Under the pieces are notes generated by a model. It did not search any database. It saw nothing but the letters and a program-made list of their open reading frames with translations, and was not told the DNA's origin. DNA of 64,000 bases from Oryzias latipes. Lineage: Eukaryota > Chordata > Actinopteri > Beloniformes > Adrianichthyidae. Positions within the stretch are counted from its first letter, which is position 1; each line of letters opens with the position of its first letter. Below are positions 11,195 through 21,087 of the stretch, piece by piece. The stretch is from positions 6,577,325 through 6,641,324 of the forward strand of contig NC_019879.2 of the NCBI RefSeq assembly GCF_002234675.1, in the 5' to 3' direction. Position numbers and translations under genes: made by a program.

Positions 11195-11449
11195 AGAGGA
11201 GGCAGAGAATGATGAGTCCAGCCAGAAGAAGAAGAATTAGAATCACCATGAACGTCAAAACACAGAGATAGCATCTCCTGTTGGACTTGATGGAAGCTAT
11301 AGGGGGAAAATTAAAACTGTAACCACAATAGACAATATAAAGTGAATTCAGGTTGTTTTATCTGTGAGTTCACTCTTACCTGGTGGATTTGATACGGAAA
11401 CCTGGCAGACAGGATTTTTGGAATCAAGATTTTCATAAATGGCTTCCAT
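11195..11449 (-). CDS. CD209-like type II receptor, 5' two exons (copy A), lectin exons not found
   Basis: Exon 1 (11380-11449) starts with ATG at 11447-11449 and encodes MEAIYENLDSKNPVCQVS and a few more residues. It ends at a GTAAGA donor. Exon 2 (11195-11296) follows an AG acceptor with matching phase and encodes a short basic stretch (SIKSNRR). A hydrophobic transmembrane helix follows (LTFMVILILLLLAGLIILCL), ending at GTGAGT. The cytoplasmic IYENL is a YxxL-type tyrosine motif. This is the architecture of the N-terminus of fish CD209/CLEC-type type II lectin receptors. No lectin-domain exons were found further along the minus strand; the only ones nearby are on the plus strand at 5441-8811. 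Copy A may be a 5' fragment left by a rearrangement. Confidence 0.6.
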
Positions 11450-11657
11450 TATAAGGATGTAAAGTCTAAGGACCTGTGAAACGATTGACAGACTGATGTG
11501 TTCACTGAACAACTTTTCCTGCCACAGGTTGTCATAGATGTGGTGTAGCCTCCTATTCTACAACTTAATAAAGGTAAATAAAAAACTACATTTTAACTTG
11601 AATCTAAAAGAAAAAAACACTTTGTCATATTTGGTCTGTTGTGAGTTAAATACTCAC

Positions 11658-12068
11658 AGAGAAGGCAGAGAGTGACGAGTCCAGCCAGAAGAAGAACACT
11701 CAGCATCACCATGAACGTCAAAACAAAGAGATAGTATCTCCTGGATGCTATCTCGGAAGCTAATGGTAAATGGTAAATGGCGTATACTTATATAGCGCTT
11801 TCTACCCTCTTTCGAAGGCCTAAAGCGCTTTACAGTCACATTCCCATTCACCCAGTCACACACACATTTACACACACATTCACACACTGATGGCGGCTCC
11901 GCTGTGTGTTTGTGTGTGTGTGTGGGGGGGGGGGGGTGTAACTGAAACCAAAATAGAAAACCATAAAGTGAATTCATGTTGTTTTATCAATAAGTCCACT
12001 GGTGTCATCCACTTGTAGATTTGATACAGAAAATTGGCAGATTAATTATTTTGATAAATGGCTTCCAT
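11658..12068 (-). pseudogene. CD209-like 5' exons, tandem copy B, disrupted
   Basis: This is a second copy of the same two exons. The transmembrane exon (11658-11759) is intact and has the same 102-base length as copy A (LTFMVMLSVLLLAGLVTLCL). Exon 1 begins with ATG at 12066-12068 and reads MEAIYQNN, then a stop (TAA). The GT donor at its end is also lost. A SINE fragment (11766-11895) lies directly against the acceptor of the transmembrane exon. Copy B is dead. Its similarity to copy A, including intron flanks, shows a tandem duplication. Confidence 0.7.
11766..11895 (-). mobile_element. SINE family 1, 3' part
   Basis: On the minus strand this carries the GTGAATGGGAATGTGACTGT block, TAAAGCGCTTTAGGCC and TATATAAGTATACGCCATTT, the 3' region shared with 4895-5118 and 59982-60195. 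A TG-rich and poly-G run follows at 11905-11936. Confidence 0.6.
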
Positions 12069-12079
12069 TACAAGGATGT

Positions 12080-12960
12080 ATAGTCAAAGAACATGTGAAG
12101 CGTTTAATAGACTGATGTGTTCAATGAATAACTGTTGCTGTTTCATTAAGCAGTTAAATTATTTTTTATCAGACACTGGGTTTGTTTTGTGTAAAACCTA
12201 CCTGTTGCTGTTTCAGGTTATCATTAAAGGGAAGGGAAGTTCATGCCATGTGATTGTAATAGCATTGTATTAGGGAGTAGGGCTTTTATGAATCTAAGTT
12301 TGGAGACTAAAAAATAATTTCCATTAAATTCAACTTTTATTGGTTTATGCGGAAAAAGTCATCTGATATACATGCTTCATCATGAGAAAAGTGCCACAAG
12401 AACATGTTAAAAAACACAAATTTCATCAGAATGGGTCACTATCAAGAAATCTAACTATACATTTTGTCCACAAATCTTTTTAAAATTAGTTTATTTTAAA
12501 TATTTTAATATTTAAATAATGAATAATGATAATCATAAATAATAATATTTTTTTATTTGTAATAAAAAATATCATTAATTCTTAACTATGGTCTTCGTCG
12601 GTTTAGTTATTATGATTATTTATCAGTTTGAGTTTTGATCCTGATCTTCATATTGAGTTTAATATGTTCCAATGACAATGAGAGGCTTTTTTTCTCGCAG
12701 TATCAAACAAGGGAAAATCTGGAAATCATTTGGATTAGTTACATAAGTTAACTCTCGCATTTTTGTTTAATTTTTTTTTCTTCTGTGAATGTTTTATTCT
12801 TTATCACCAGTTTATTTTTTAATTATATTATTTGTTTTTTTTGTTCTAAAAAGTTAAGTTCAAAACAATGTTGACTTGCATTCAGAACTGTGTTTCAGTC
12901 CTGTATTGAATTGTTATAAATTTTATATTTTTGAATTGTACTCCAAAAATGTTAAGGAGA
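12080..12960. other. AT-rich spacer upstream of dnajc15
   Basis: This is AT-rich sequence without recognisable genes or repeats. The dnajc15 promoter should lie in its right end. No clear TATA box is seen close to the start codon. Confidence 0.4.
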
Positions 12961-13076
12961 AAAAAAATAGATGAATAAAAGCGGAAACAACTCCAATCCA
13001 GAAGGTGGCGCTAATGCAACAGCAAGAAACAAGAAGAAGATCGACCGGCGTCACACCGGCAATCTCACAGAAAAAC

Positions 13077-16000
13077 ATGGCGAACACGGCAGCACGGTCC
13101 AACATAGATGATTTGATGAGATACACCGAATATTCTCCTAAAACGAATCTAAGGAGCGACGCGGAAATAGACAGAAAGCTGGTAGGTTGTTTGTCAAACT
13201 GTGACTGTCGTTTTACTGCAGTAACCTTGAGTCGATGATCGGCTAACCCAACGAGATAACCTGAACCTGTCATCATTCAATTCGACCTGACATTTAAACC
13301 ACAGAAAGCTGTGTGGATAAAAACTATGTTTATTAAACGTAAAAATCAGCTTAGAGGAAATATCAACCTGTATTTTAATTTATTTTTGCTGTTGTCTCCA
13401 TGTTTCTCCATGCGAGGAGGATGACGTAACAGTCCTAGTCTCCAAGGGCACGCGCCTATTTGCCTCTGCCTTTTTGCTGAGAACTTTTTTTTAGTCATTA
13501 TTTCCTCCTTGTTTCTTTTTTAAATTATGCTTATCTTTATGTCTATAAATATTTGTCCCATGAATATGATTAAATGTGAGTTTTGTTCTTACACAACCAT
13601 TACCTAAACAATTGCTAAATCTTGTTATGAAACGTTTTTTCACTGTTTTAAGAAGCAAAAGTACCCCAAACACCCAGACTGACACATTTTTCATTCAATA
13701 ATCTGTTGCAAACATCTTGAGCAGGTTGTTGCAAACTTAGACTCCTTAAGTAATCTAAATTTCCCTTTTTATGAAGTAGAAACACCAAAATACTGACATG
13801 TCTTTTGTGGTTGGGTTTCTGTCCACAGTGGGCTTTCTAGTGTTTTCTGAAAAAATGTTTTGTGTTTATTTTTTTCTGTTAGGGAGGGACTCTTATTGCA
13901 GTTGGACTCTGTGCTGCTGCTGCAGGTTTTGCAGGTAAAAACATTTTGATTTCTGACATTTGAAGCTTTTGCTCTGTCCTGTAATTCATGGATTATTTCC
14001 TTTTTGGTTCTACCCCCTCAGTTAGTTACATTTCTACACGTCCATACTTTGTGTAAAGGATTGAAATCCTAACTAATAGGGGTACAAATATTAAGCTTGC
14101 TCTGGTCGACTAACAGTAATGCAGGTCCCTGCCCACACCTGTCAGTCCCTTTAACTCCTGTGCCTTCGTTTGGAAGGTGTGTGTTCTGTCACCCTGGCCT
14201 AACTCTAAAACCTTTTGGTAGTGAATGGGTGTAGTAAGACAGGCTTCAGAAGTTGATCCTTGTCAGTCAGCTGAAGCGTCGTTCTGCAATGCACTTGAAG
14301 CTCACTTGCACAGATCCTGCCTTTACAACAACCAGCCAGAGTGATGGAGTGCCCCTAACCCAGAACAATCTTCAAAAATTAAAACCTAGACCTCTGTAAC
14401 TGGCTCAATGAAAACAGCAAACATTTATTTGAACAAGGATTAATCTGTATTACCTCTCTAAAGTAGTAAAAGAAATATTACTTTCTACTTTGTATGTTCA
14501 AAAGAAAACAGATTTGGATGTAAAACACCAGGTGAATTATTTGACAGTCCGGAAACAAAAAAAACTTGAAAGTCAATAAACCACACAATAAATAAATAAA
14601 TAGATCCAATATAAAATGGTGATCAAACAAATGAACAAATAGAAATGAATAAATCAAGACAGTAGAGCTCTCGACTTCCTCCGACTAACTAACTCCAGAC
14701 GTTGATAACAGTTTTCTTCCAGAATGGGCGCGAGATGCCCGAACGGCGTAACAGTCAGTTAACGGTTTTGACAGTTAGCTTCAGACGGTTCTTTTCCGCG
14801 GGGAAATCGGACTGGTCGCTAATCCCGAATGGTCTTCAAAAACGTAAATGTTCAAAGACAGTGGTGCCCGCCTCCTTGGCCTCAGATGTTTTCCCGGCTT
14901 GAACTGAGTTCTCAGCTTCAAAAGATAAAATGAAACAGTACCTTCTCTCCAGACCAGTAGAATGGTGTACAGCTGGTGAATTACCACAGTGAATCACTGG
15001 GATGTTAGCTGTATGGCAGGGGAATACTCTTTCAGAAACTGCTCAGCAATACGCCGCTCTGCGGGAACTCCTCTTCTCCGCTGACGGAGCTGTCACAGGC
15101 TCCGCCTCCGTAATCCCGATGCTTGCGGCCTGGGGAACTCCTCCTTACGTGCTGGCTGTCTTCCTGCACTGCTCACGTAACGAGCGAGATACTGCCGTCT
15201 CAAAATCACTGTCGAACCTGCTCCAGGTTATTTTCTTCAAAACAATTTTTTAAGAAGCCGAGACATCCCATCCGACCAGTCTCTCTCCCCGTCCAACCGT
15301 TCTTTTTTTTCTGTTTTCCAACGTCTGTCCCCTCGCGCCTTCGTCTGCGTCTGACGTCATGTCAGGCCCGCTCATCACTTTCTGTCACCGTTACACTTGT
15401 CTGATGGCGTTTGTATTTGTTTTTTTAACCTTTTTTGTGTGTGCTTTTTGCTCCACAGGTCGTTACGCGTTCCAGCTGTGGAAGCCTCTGGGACAGGTTT
15501 TCTCTGAAACTCTGAGGAAGATGCCCTCATCGGTTGGTGCTCAGTTCTACTTCATTTAGGCATCAATAAATTCATTTTAGACACTTAGTCCTTGGATAAT
15601 CTCAGGTCCTTCCTTCTGTCACTTCAGGCTTTCTCCTCGTACTACAAAGGAGGTTTTGAGCAGAAAATGTCCCGACGAGAAGCCAGCCTCATCCTCGGCA
15701 TCAGGTTGGAGATGCTGTAACCTTTGGCAAGAAAGGCAGCTTTCTTTGTGTATCCTAAAAAAAGAAGAAAAATCTGATTTATAACTCAACTTTTTTTTTA
15801 AATTTGTTTTGTTCAGCCCGACAAGCACAAAGAATAAAGTCCGAGAGGCACATAGGAGGATCATGGTTCTGAACCATCCTGATAAAGGTACATCAACAAT
15901 ACTGCTCTGTTTGTCCCACATGTTCCTAGTTTGTATGTATGAATGTATGTAAATATCAGTTTTCTTTATGCTATTATTGCGCAAGAAAAAACAAGTAGTT

Positions 16001-17134
16001 TATTTGTTGCAAATAGTTAAAATTCTCTATTTTGCTTCAGGTTTGAACCTTTAGAAAAGTAAAACTGCAGAGTTTAATTTGAAGATTTGAAATGGTATCC
16101 ATGACCGTCTTCATCCCGGCCAGATCTTCTCCATTCCACTCTCACATTAAAAACCTCGTCAGTTCACACATTTCCATTGCTCACCCACAGCCCTGTCACA
16201 TCCCTCATTGATCCTTTTAAATCATCCCTGGTATAATCCGCAGAAGGCTTCAACTTGTTCAAAACTCAGCCATTAAAGATCCACTCTAAAGAAAATGATG
16301 TTTTTGGTGTTTCTAACATGCTCTTGTGGCATTTTTCTCACAATGGATGATATATATTTCTGAGTTTTTCTTTATTAACATTGTTGTGAATCAGGAGCAG
16401 AGAAAAAATTCAGTTGGGAAAAGCTTGTAGGTGTGACGTAGGCACTACAATCGGTACGAGCTTCTTGCTCCGCTCCATTCTGATGCAGACAAATAGATCC
16501 ACAAACGTCTCGGTTTTCCTCGTCTGAGCTGGAATCTGGATCTTAACTGTGCAGCTAGATATCTCTAAGTTTGCTCGCCATTTCTGTTGCACCGCTAATG
16601 TGTTAACATGTGTTAACAGATAGATGTCGGGAAGCAGGGGTGGGCTTACTGTGTGCCAACAGTCTAAGAGGTGACTTTTTACTGAGCTACTGCAGAAACT
16701 ATGACTGCAGTTTGACTTTAGCATCATCACCAAAGCCTCTCTACCCCCCCTGCGCCATTGTTCAGGAACTCAACTGGCTCCCTGTTAAATACTCTAGGCT
16801 AGGGTTTTTTGAAAGGTGCTCCTAAATAAAGTGTTTTCTTTACAAAAATCATTTTTGTAAAATTAGATATTTTAAGATACAAAACACAGATTTTAGTACA
16901 TTTTCGCTATGTGAACATTTCTAAGGAACAAACCTAAATCCTGGCTTGTCTTCAAAAATTCCGCCTCCATCTGTGAAGTCACATGACCTTTATGAACATG
17001 AAAAATATAATTGAAGGAGAACTGCTACAAAGTACTCCTAAAATGTTTTTCCTTTGTGTGCAGGTGGCTCACCGTATCTCGCTGCCAAGATCAACGAAGC
17101 CAAAGACCTTTTAGACAAGGAGACCCGCCGATGA
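13077..17134 (+). CDS. dnajc15: DnaJ (Hsp40) homolog subfamily C member 15, mitochondrial inner-membrane J protein
   Basis: Six coding exons: 13077-13181, 13883-13934, 15459-15532, 15628-15704, 15817-15887 and 17064-17134, totalling 450 bases and 149 residues, close to the human protein (150). All introns are GT..AG and phases agree. The N-terminus ([20 protein letters not shown]) matches DNAJC15 rather than the shorter DNAJC19. One transmembrane segment lies at about residues 36-53 ([15 protein letters not shown]). The J domain is C-terminal ([13 protein letters not shown]...), with HPD at 123-125 in VLNHPDKGG. The family sits in the mitochondrial inner membrane, binds the TIM23 import motor, stimulates mtHsp70 and in mammals also restrains complex I. 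ATG 13077 has a good context (aacATGG). An in-frame ATG at 13014 would add 21 residues. Intron 2 holds a candidate solo LTR and intron 5 a dispersed repeat. Confidence 0.95.
14395..15395 (-). mobile_element. Candidate solo LTR in dnajc15 intron 2
   Basis: The segment is bounded by TGTAAC on the left and GTTACA on the right, giving TG...CA ends with a 6-bp inverted repeat. On the minus strand an AATAAA lies about 40 bases before the 3' end (CAAATAAATGTTTGC), as in an LTR. The GC-richer body differs from the surrounding intron. No coding content and no clear target duplication were found, so the call is tentative. Confidence 0.4.
16265..16870. repeat. Dispersed repeat family E, copy 1 (dnajc15 intron 5)
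   Basis: It shares ordered blocks with 36600-36960 and 57900-58330: CATGCTCTTGTGGCATTTTT, GCTCCGCTCCATTCTGATG, AAATAGATCCAC and GCTCGCCATTTCTGTTGCAC. No ORF is conserved between copies, so it is probably a non-autonomous element. Confidence 0.6.
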
Positions 17135-17516
17135 CCTGCACCACGAGGTCATCGACCTCACAGCCTCACATTCGTTACGCCCCATCAGCACCCATTTTCT
17201 CATACAGAGGCCTCCTCTGAGATGCCCAGAGTAGTCCATCAGCTTGTGTTGTGTAAAACCTCTAAACATGTGGGAGTGAACAAAGACACTGATCTCTTAA
17301 ATGTACAGCATCTGGGGAAAAAATTGAAGATTTTTAACAACTGCCCCCTGCTGGGACATTTCTGCAAATACAGGTGTGATCCAGTTAAAAACAGACACAA
17401 GAGTTATGTTTCTGGAAAAGAAAATAAGATAAAGGTGCAGAAACACTGATTGCATTCTGCATTGTGTATACAATATTTCATGAACCTGTTTGCATAGTTT
17501 AAATATAAATTATTTA

Positions 17517-17522
17517 AATAAA
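17517..17522 (+). terminator. dnajc15: dnajc15 polyadenylation signal
   Basis: AATAAA lies 383 bases after the dnajc15 stop codon, and the sequence after it is T/G-rich (CTGTTGG, then CTTTTTTC further on). This gives a 3' UTR of about 0.4 kb. Confidence 0.6.
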
Positions 17523-17617
17523 CTGTTGGATATGACAAAACACCTGTATGGAAATGAGTGATCCTTTTTTCTTTGATTCATGTTTAATCTTTAACAGGTT
17601 TTGGATCAATTTTCTAT

Positions 17618-17813
17618 CCTTTGTGCTATCCTGTGACCCCACCCTTCCATTGAGGTGTTCTGCCTACCATGACAAAGGTGGAGAGGATTTCATGTAATCC
17701 ATGGACACCAGTGAAGATCACAAATCATTGAAGAAAAAAGGTTCAGAGCACTGTCTAGTGGGTCTAGATGACCCAACTCCCAATGTTAAAGTGCCTAGGA
17801 TAACATAAGGGAT
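17618..17813 (+). mobile_element. MITE of the CCCTTGTGCTATC family, copy 1 (inverted partner at 18078)
   Basis: It begins TGTGCTATCCTGTGACCCC and ends near CCTAGGATAACATAAGGG. The interior contains TTCATGTAATCCATGGACAC and GGTCTAGATGACCCAACTCC. Almost the whole unit is repeated in reverse at 18078-18284. The outer terminal inverted repeats match the short palindromic MITE at 29903-30015 in sestd1. Confidence 0.7.
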
Positions 17814-18077
17814 ACATAAAAACTTAAATTCTGCTAACTTTTTTTCCATTTAAAAATCAACATTTGATTTTTTTAGTAATGTAAGGAGCGAAAAACCTGA
17901 ATGAAATGTTGGAAAGGAATCGGTAAATGTCGGCTTTTCTGACTAATGTGCAGTCCCACACGCATGGATCAGACACAGATGCAGACAGAAAAGGCATACT
18001 TTTATTTCCAGCCTGTTGAGTTAATTCCTGGCCTCATGAAGACAGAAGATGAGATAAGTGATAAGCAGTTACATATA

Positions 18078-18284
18078 CCCCTTGTGCTATCCTAGGTACT
18101 TTAACATTGGGAGTTGGGTCATCTAGACCCACTAGACAGTGCGCTGAACCTTTTTTCTTCAATGATTTGTGATCTTCACTGGTGTCCATGGATTACATGA
18201 AATCTTTCCACCTTTATCCACCTTTGTCATGGTAGGGAGAACGCGTCAATGGTCATCTTGACCCCATAGGATAGCACAAGGGTT
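18078..18284 (-). mobile_element. MITE of the CCCTTGTGCTATC family, copy 2
   Basis: It starts CCCTTGTGCTATCCTAGG and ends GGATAGCACAAGGG, which are terminal inverted repeats. The interior is the reverse complement of the copy at 17618-17813, about 265 bases away. Both lie in the spacer between the convergent dnajc15 and sestd1. Confidence 0.75.
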
Positions 18285-18516
18285 AAAAAAATATCAATAA
18301 AAAGCAGCATGTGTCCTTTGCTGAGGCGGTCTCGTATGCATGAACCTCTGTACCAAACCAGAACAAACTGGAGGATTGGGGTTTCTTTTTTTACAACTGC
18401 AAAGTAAAACCTCTCAGCCCTTCAAAGGTTCCTGTTGGAATATTTCAGAAACGTCCCAGAGACATTTGTTTTCTCAGGAAACACCCACAATGCTTTTAGA
18501 CAAAGTTGATATTGAT

Positions 18517-18522
18517 TTTATT
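18517..18522 (-). terminator. sestd1: Candidate sestd1 polyadenylation signal
   Basis: AATAAA on the minus strand, about 1.15 kb past the sestd1 stop codon. It is the best-placed signal before the MITE pair, and 18,525-19,666 would then be the 3' UTR. No other gene was seen in that stretch. Confidence 0.35.
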
Positions 18523-19666
18523 CCAGTTGATCTCACATGTGTTACTGTGTACATGATGATCACACAAATAGATCTCCAGTGAAATCCAGATCATTGCGTT
18601 TTCCAAGAACATCATTTTACCATAAACCATATCACTTAATTCCATAAATATGCCTACATTTTTTTCTTTACCAGCTTTGGCTCATGGGAAAACAGATGTT
18701 TGCACATTGCTATGACTTTCACTAAACAGCTGCAAACAGGCATGATGGTCATTTTTAACACCTTTTGCTTCAGAATGGATCTCAAAGTCATCCATTGTGT
18801 CCCTTCTTAATGTCTGTAGTGTGCTGCTCATTTAAAAAAAATACATGTTTGCATCTTGAATTTAAGTCATTTTTTCATACTTTGATTTTTTTCCAGTGAA
18901 TTGTGTCGGATTATAGGGATTTTTGGCACGTTTGTTTTGGTCGCATACTTCTTTCCCTAAAACAGTTTAGAATAAAAAACACTGGGTGTGCGATCACAAT
19001 GTTAGTTTAAAACAAACTGATTTCTTTCTTTCATAAAAAAAAAAAAAAATTGACCTCGAAATGACCTCACGACCCTCAGAGGTCTGAGTGTTGTTCAGTC
19101 AGGACGCTCTGTGGGACTCGCCATGGCGCTGCGTCTCCTCAGTCCGCTGTAACAGTCAATAACATTTTTGTAAATGGGATCAAAGAGAACAGCTCCGTCT
19201 CACAGAGGGACGGTCTGCAGGATTACATGCCACAGAAACACAGGAGATGGATCAATGCTGCCAGGAAGCTGGAAAACGTTCTTCCGCGTCAGAAGATGAA
19301 GTTTTACGAGAACATCCACGAGGAAACGTCTCAGACGAAGAGACCATTATCAGTTTTTTAGGTCATATTTTCTACATTTGTGGCATTTTGACTATAGATG
19401 GCAGAAAAGCAGAGATTTGGATTTTTGAAGAATAATTTTTTGATCCTTGACGTGAAATCAATAAACTCGAGCCATTCATCCTTTTTGAGGAGACGAAGCA
19501 TTAAGGCGGAGGAGTAATGTGGACTCAGTGGAAGGAATTCCAACAGTCAGCAAACGTACGCTGCAGCTACCTGCAGGGGGCGCTCCTCTCTCAGAGGTGA
19601 AGGGGCTGATTGACAGCCCTTCCTCTCTCTCTCTGAGTAAAGCTTTTGCTCTTCATCGCGGATCCA

Positions 19667-21011
19667 TTAGCAATCCTGGATCTCTCTTTCAGAGTCGTCG
19701 TTCTGTCGTTCCGTCTCCTCCTCTCCCTCCTCTTTCTCACTCAGTTCTTCGCCGATGACGTCCAGCCGCCCCTCCTGGCCGTTAGGCACGTCCTCCTCCT
19801 CCTCCTCCCTCCCCCCCTCATTGTGAAGCCGAGCCTCCTGCAGCTGCAGGCGCCGCTCCTCCACCAGCAGGAGGCGCTCTCTGACCCCCTCTGCTGCTGC
19901 GGCAGTTTCACTGGGACTCCCAAAGAACTGTTCGCTCCTGAAAAGAGGAAAAGTTTTTCCGTAAGGACACAGGACCTCTGCCCTACATGGAAATATGCTT
20001 TAGATGATAATACTAAAATAATGATTTATAGGCTAGAAATTTAAGCACTTAATGGATAATCACAGTTTTACTACAAGCCCCTTTAAATTGGGGGCTTATA
20101 ATTATTATTTGACCATACTTTGGTGTCCTTTCACAGCCTTTTAGGATTCTTTTTGACCACAGACGACATTTTTTACATGCATAACAGAGGTAAAGTAAAG
20201 GTTTTGGCGAAAAACAATTCTTTTAAAGCAACATGAATGTTTGTACCCATCGGGAAAGATGATGGGCATGGTGAGTCGGTCCAGCAACGCTTTCCCTGAA
20301 GAATCGACCTCATCCAGAGAGTCCAGCTCCACGCTCTCCTGCTGCAGAACCTGAAACACACCGGAACTGTGAATGAAATGCATCTTTCAAAAACCCAAAG
20401 GTCTTTTCTAGTGGCAGGAAAAAGTGTGGCTGTTGTTCATCCATCTCTGCCGTGCAACCCCTGCTGCAGCACAAGACGTTTGCCTGCGTTACACAAATCT
20501 TAGGTCGCGATCGGATCTTTGGTTTCACTCTTTCTTCATGACCTGAACTATGTTGGTAAGGCATAAATAAATATCTGATAAAAAGTTATGAACCGGATTA
20601 TGATAAACCATGAAATGAAAATGGTTACGGTAGAACAGGGATGGGATTAAATAAGTTTGCTTCCTTCCTTCCCTTTCAAGCAACTTTTGATCTTAATGTC
20701 TAATTATCCTAAGTTTGATACGACAATTTATGGATGTAAAACTGCTCGCATTATTTTTGCTTTGATTATTTTTTTGGTATAAACCATGAAAAAAAAATTA
20801 AACCCAGCTTAGTTTTCTATAAAAGTTTCAACTTTGAGAGTGTAAACAAGAGAGAAAAGTGTTTAAATGTTCATGTGTGAGAAAAGTGTATCAAGAGTGT
20901 AGTGAGGCTTTTTACAGCCTTAAAACATCTATAATCCTATTTCAGGGATTTCACATATCAGATTATTCATGGAGCGTGTCCCCCCTATATAAATGAAGAA
21001 ATACTGTAATG

Positions 21012-21087
<76 letters not shown>

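Noticed and set aside
13077..17134. Assignment as dnajc19 (TIM14)
   Set aside because: The 35-residue N-terminal segment with RYTEY and the [18 protein letters not shown] wording match dnajc15.
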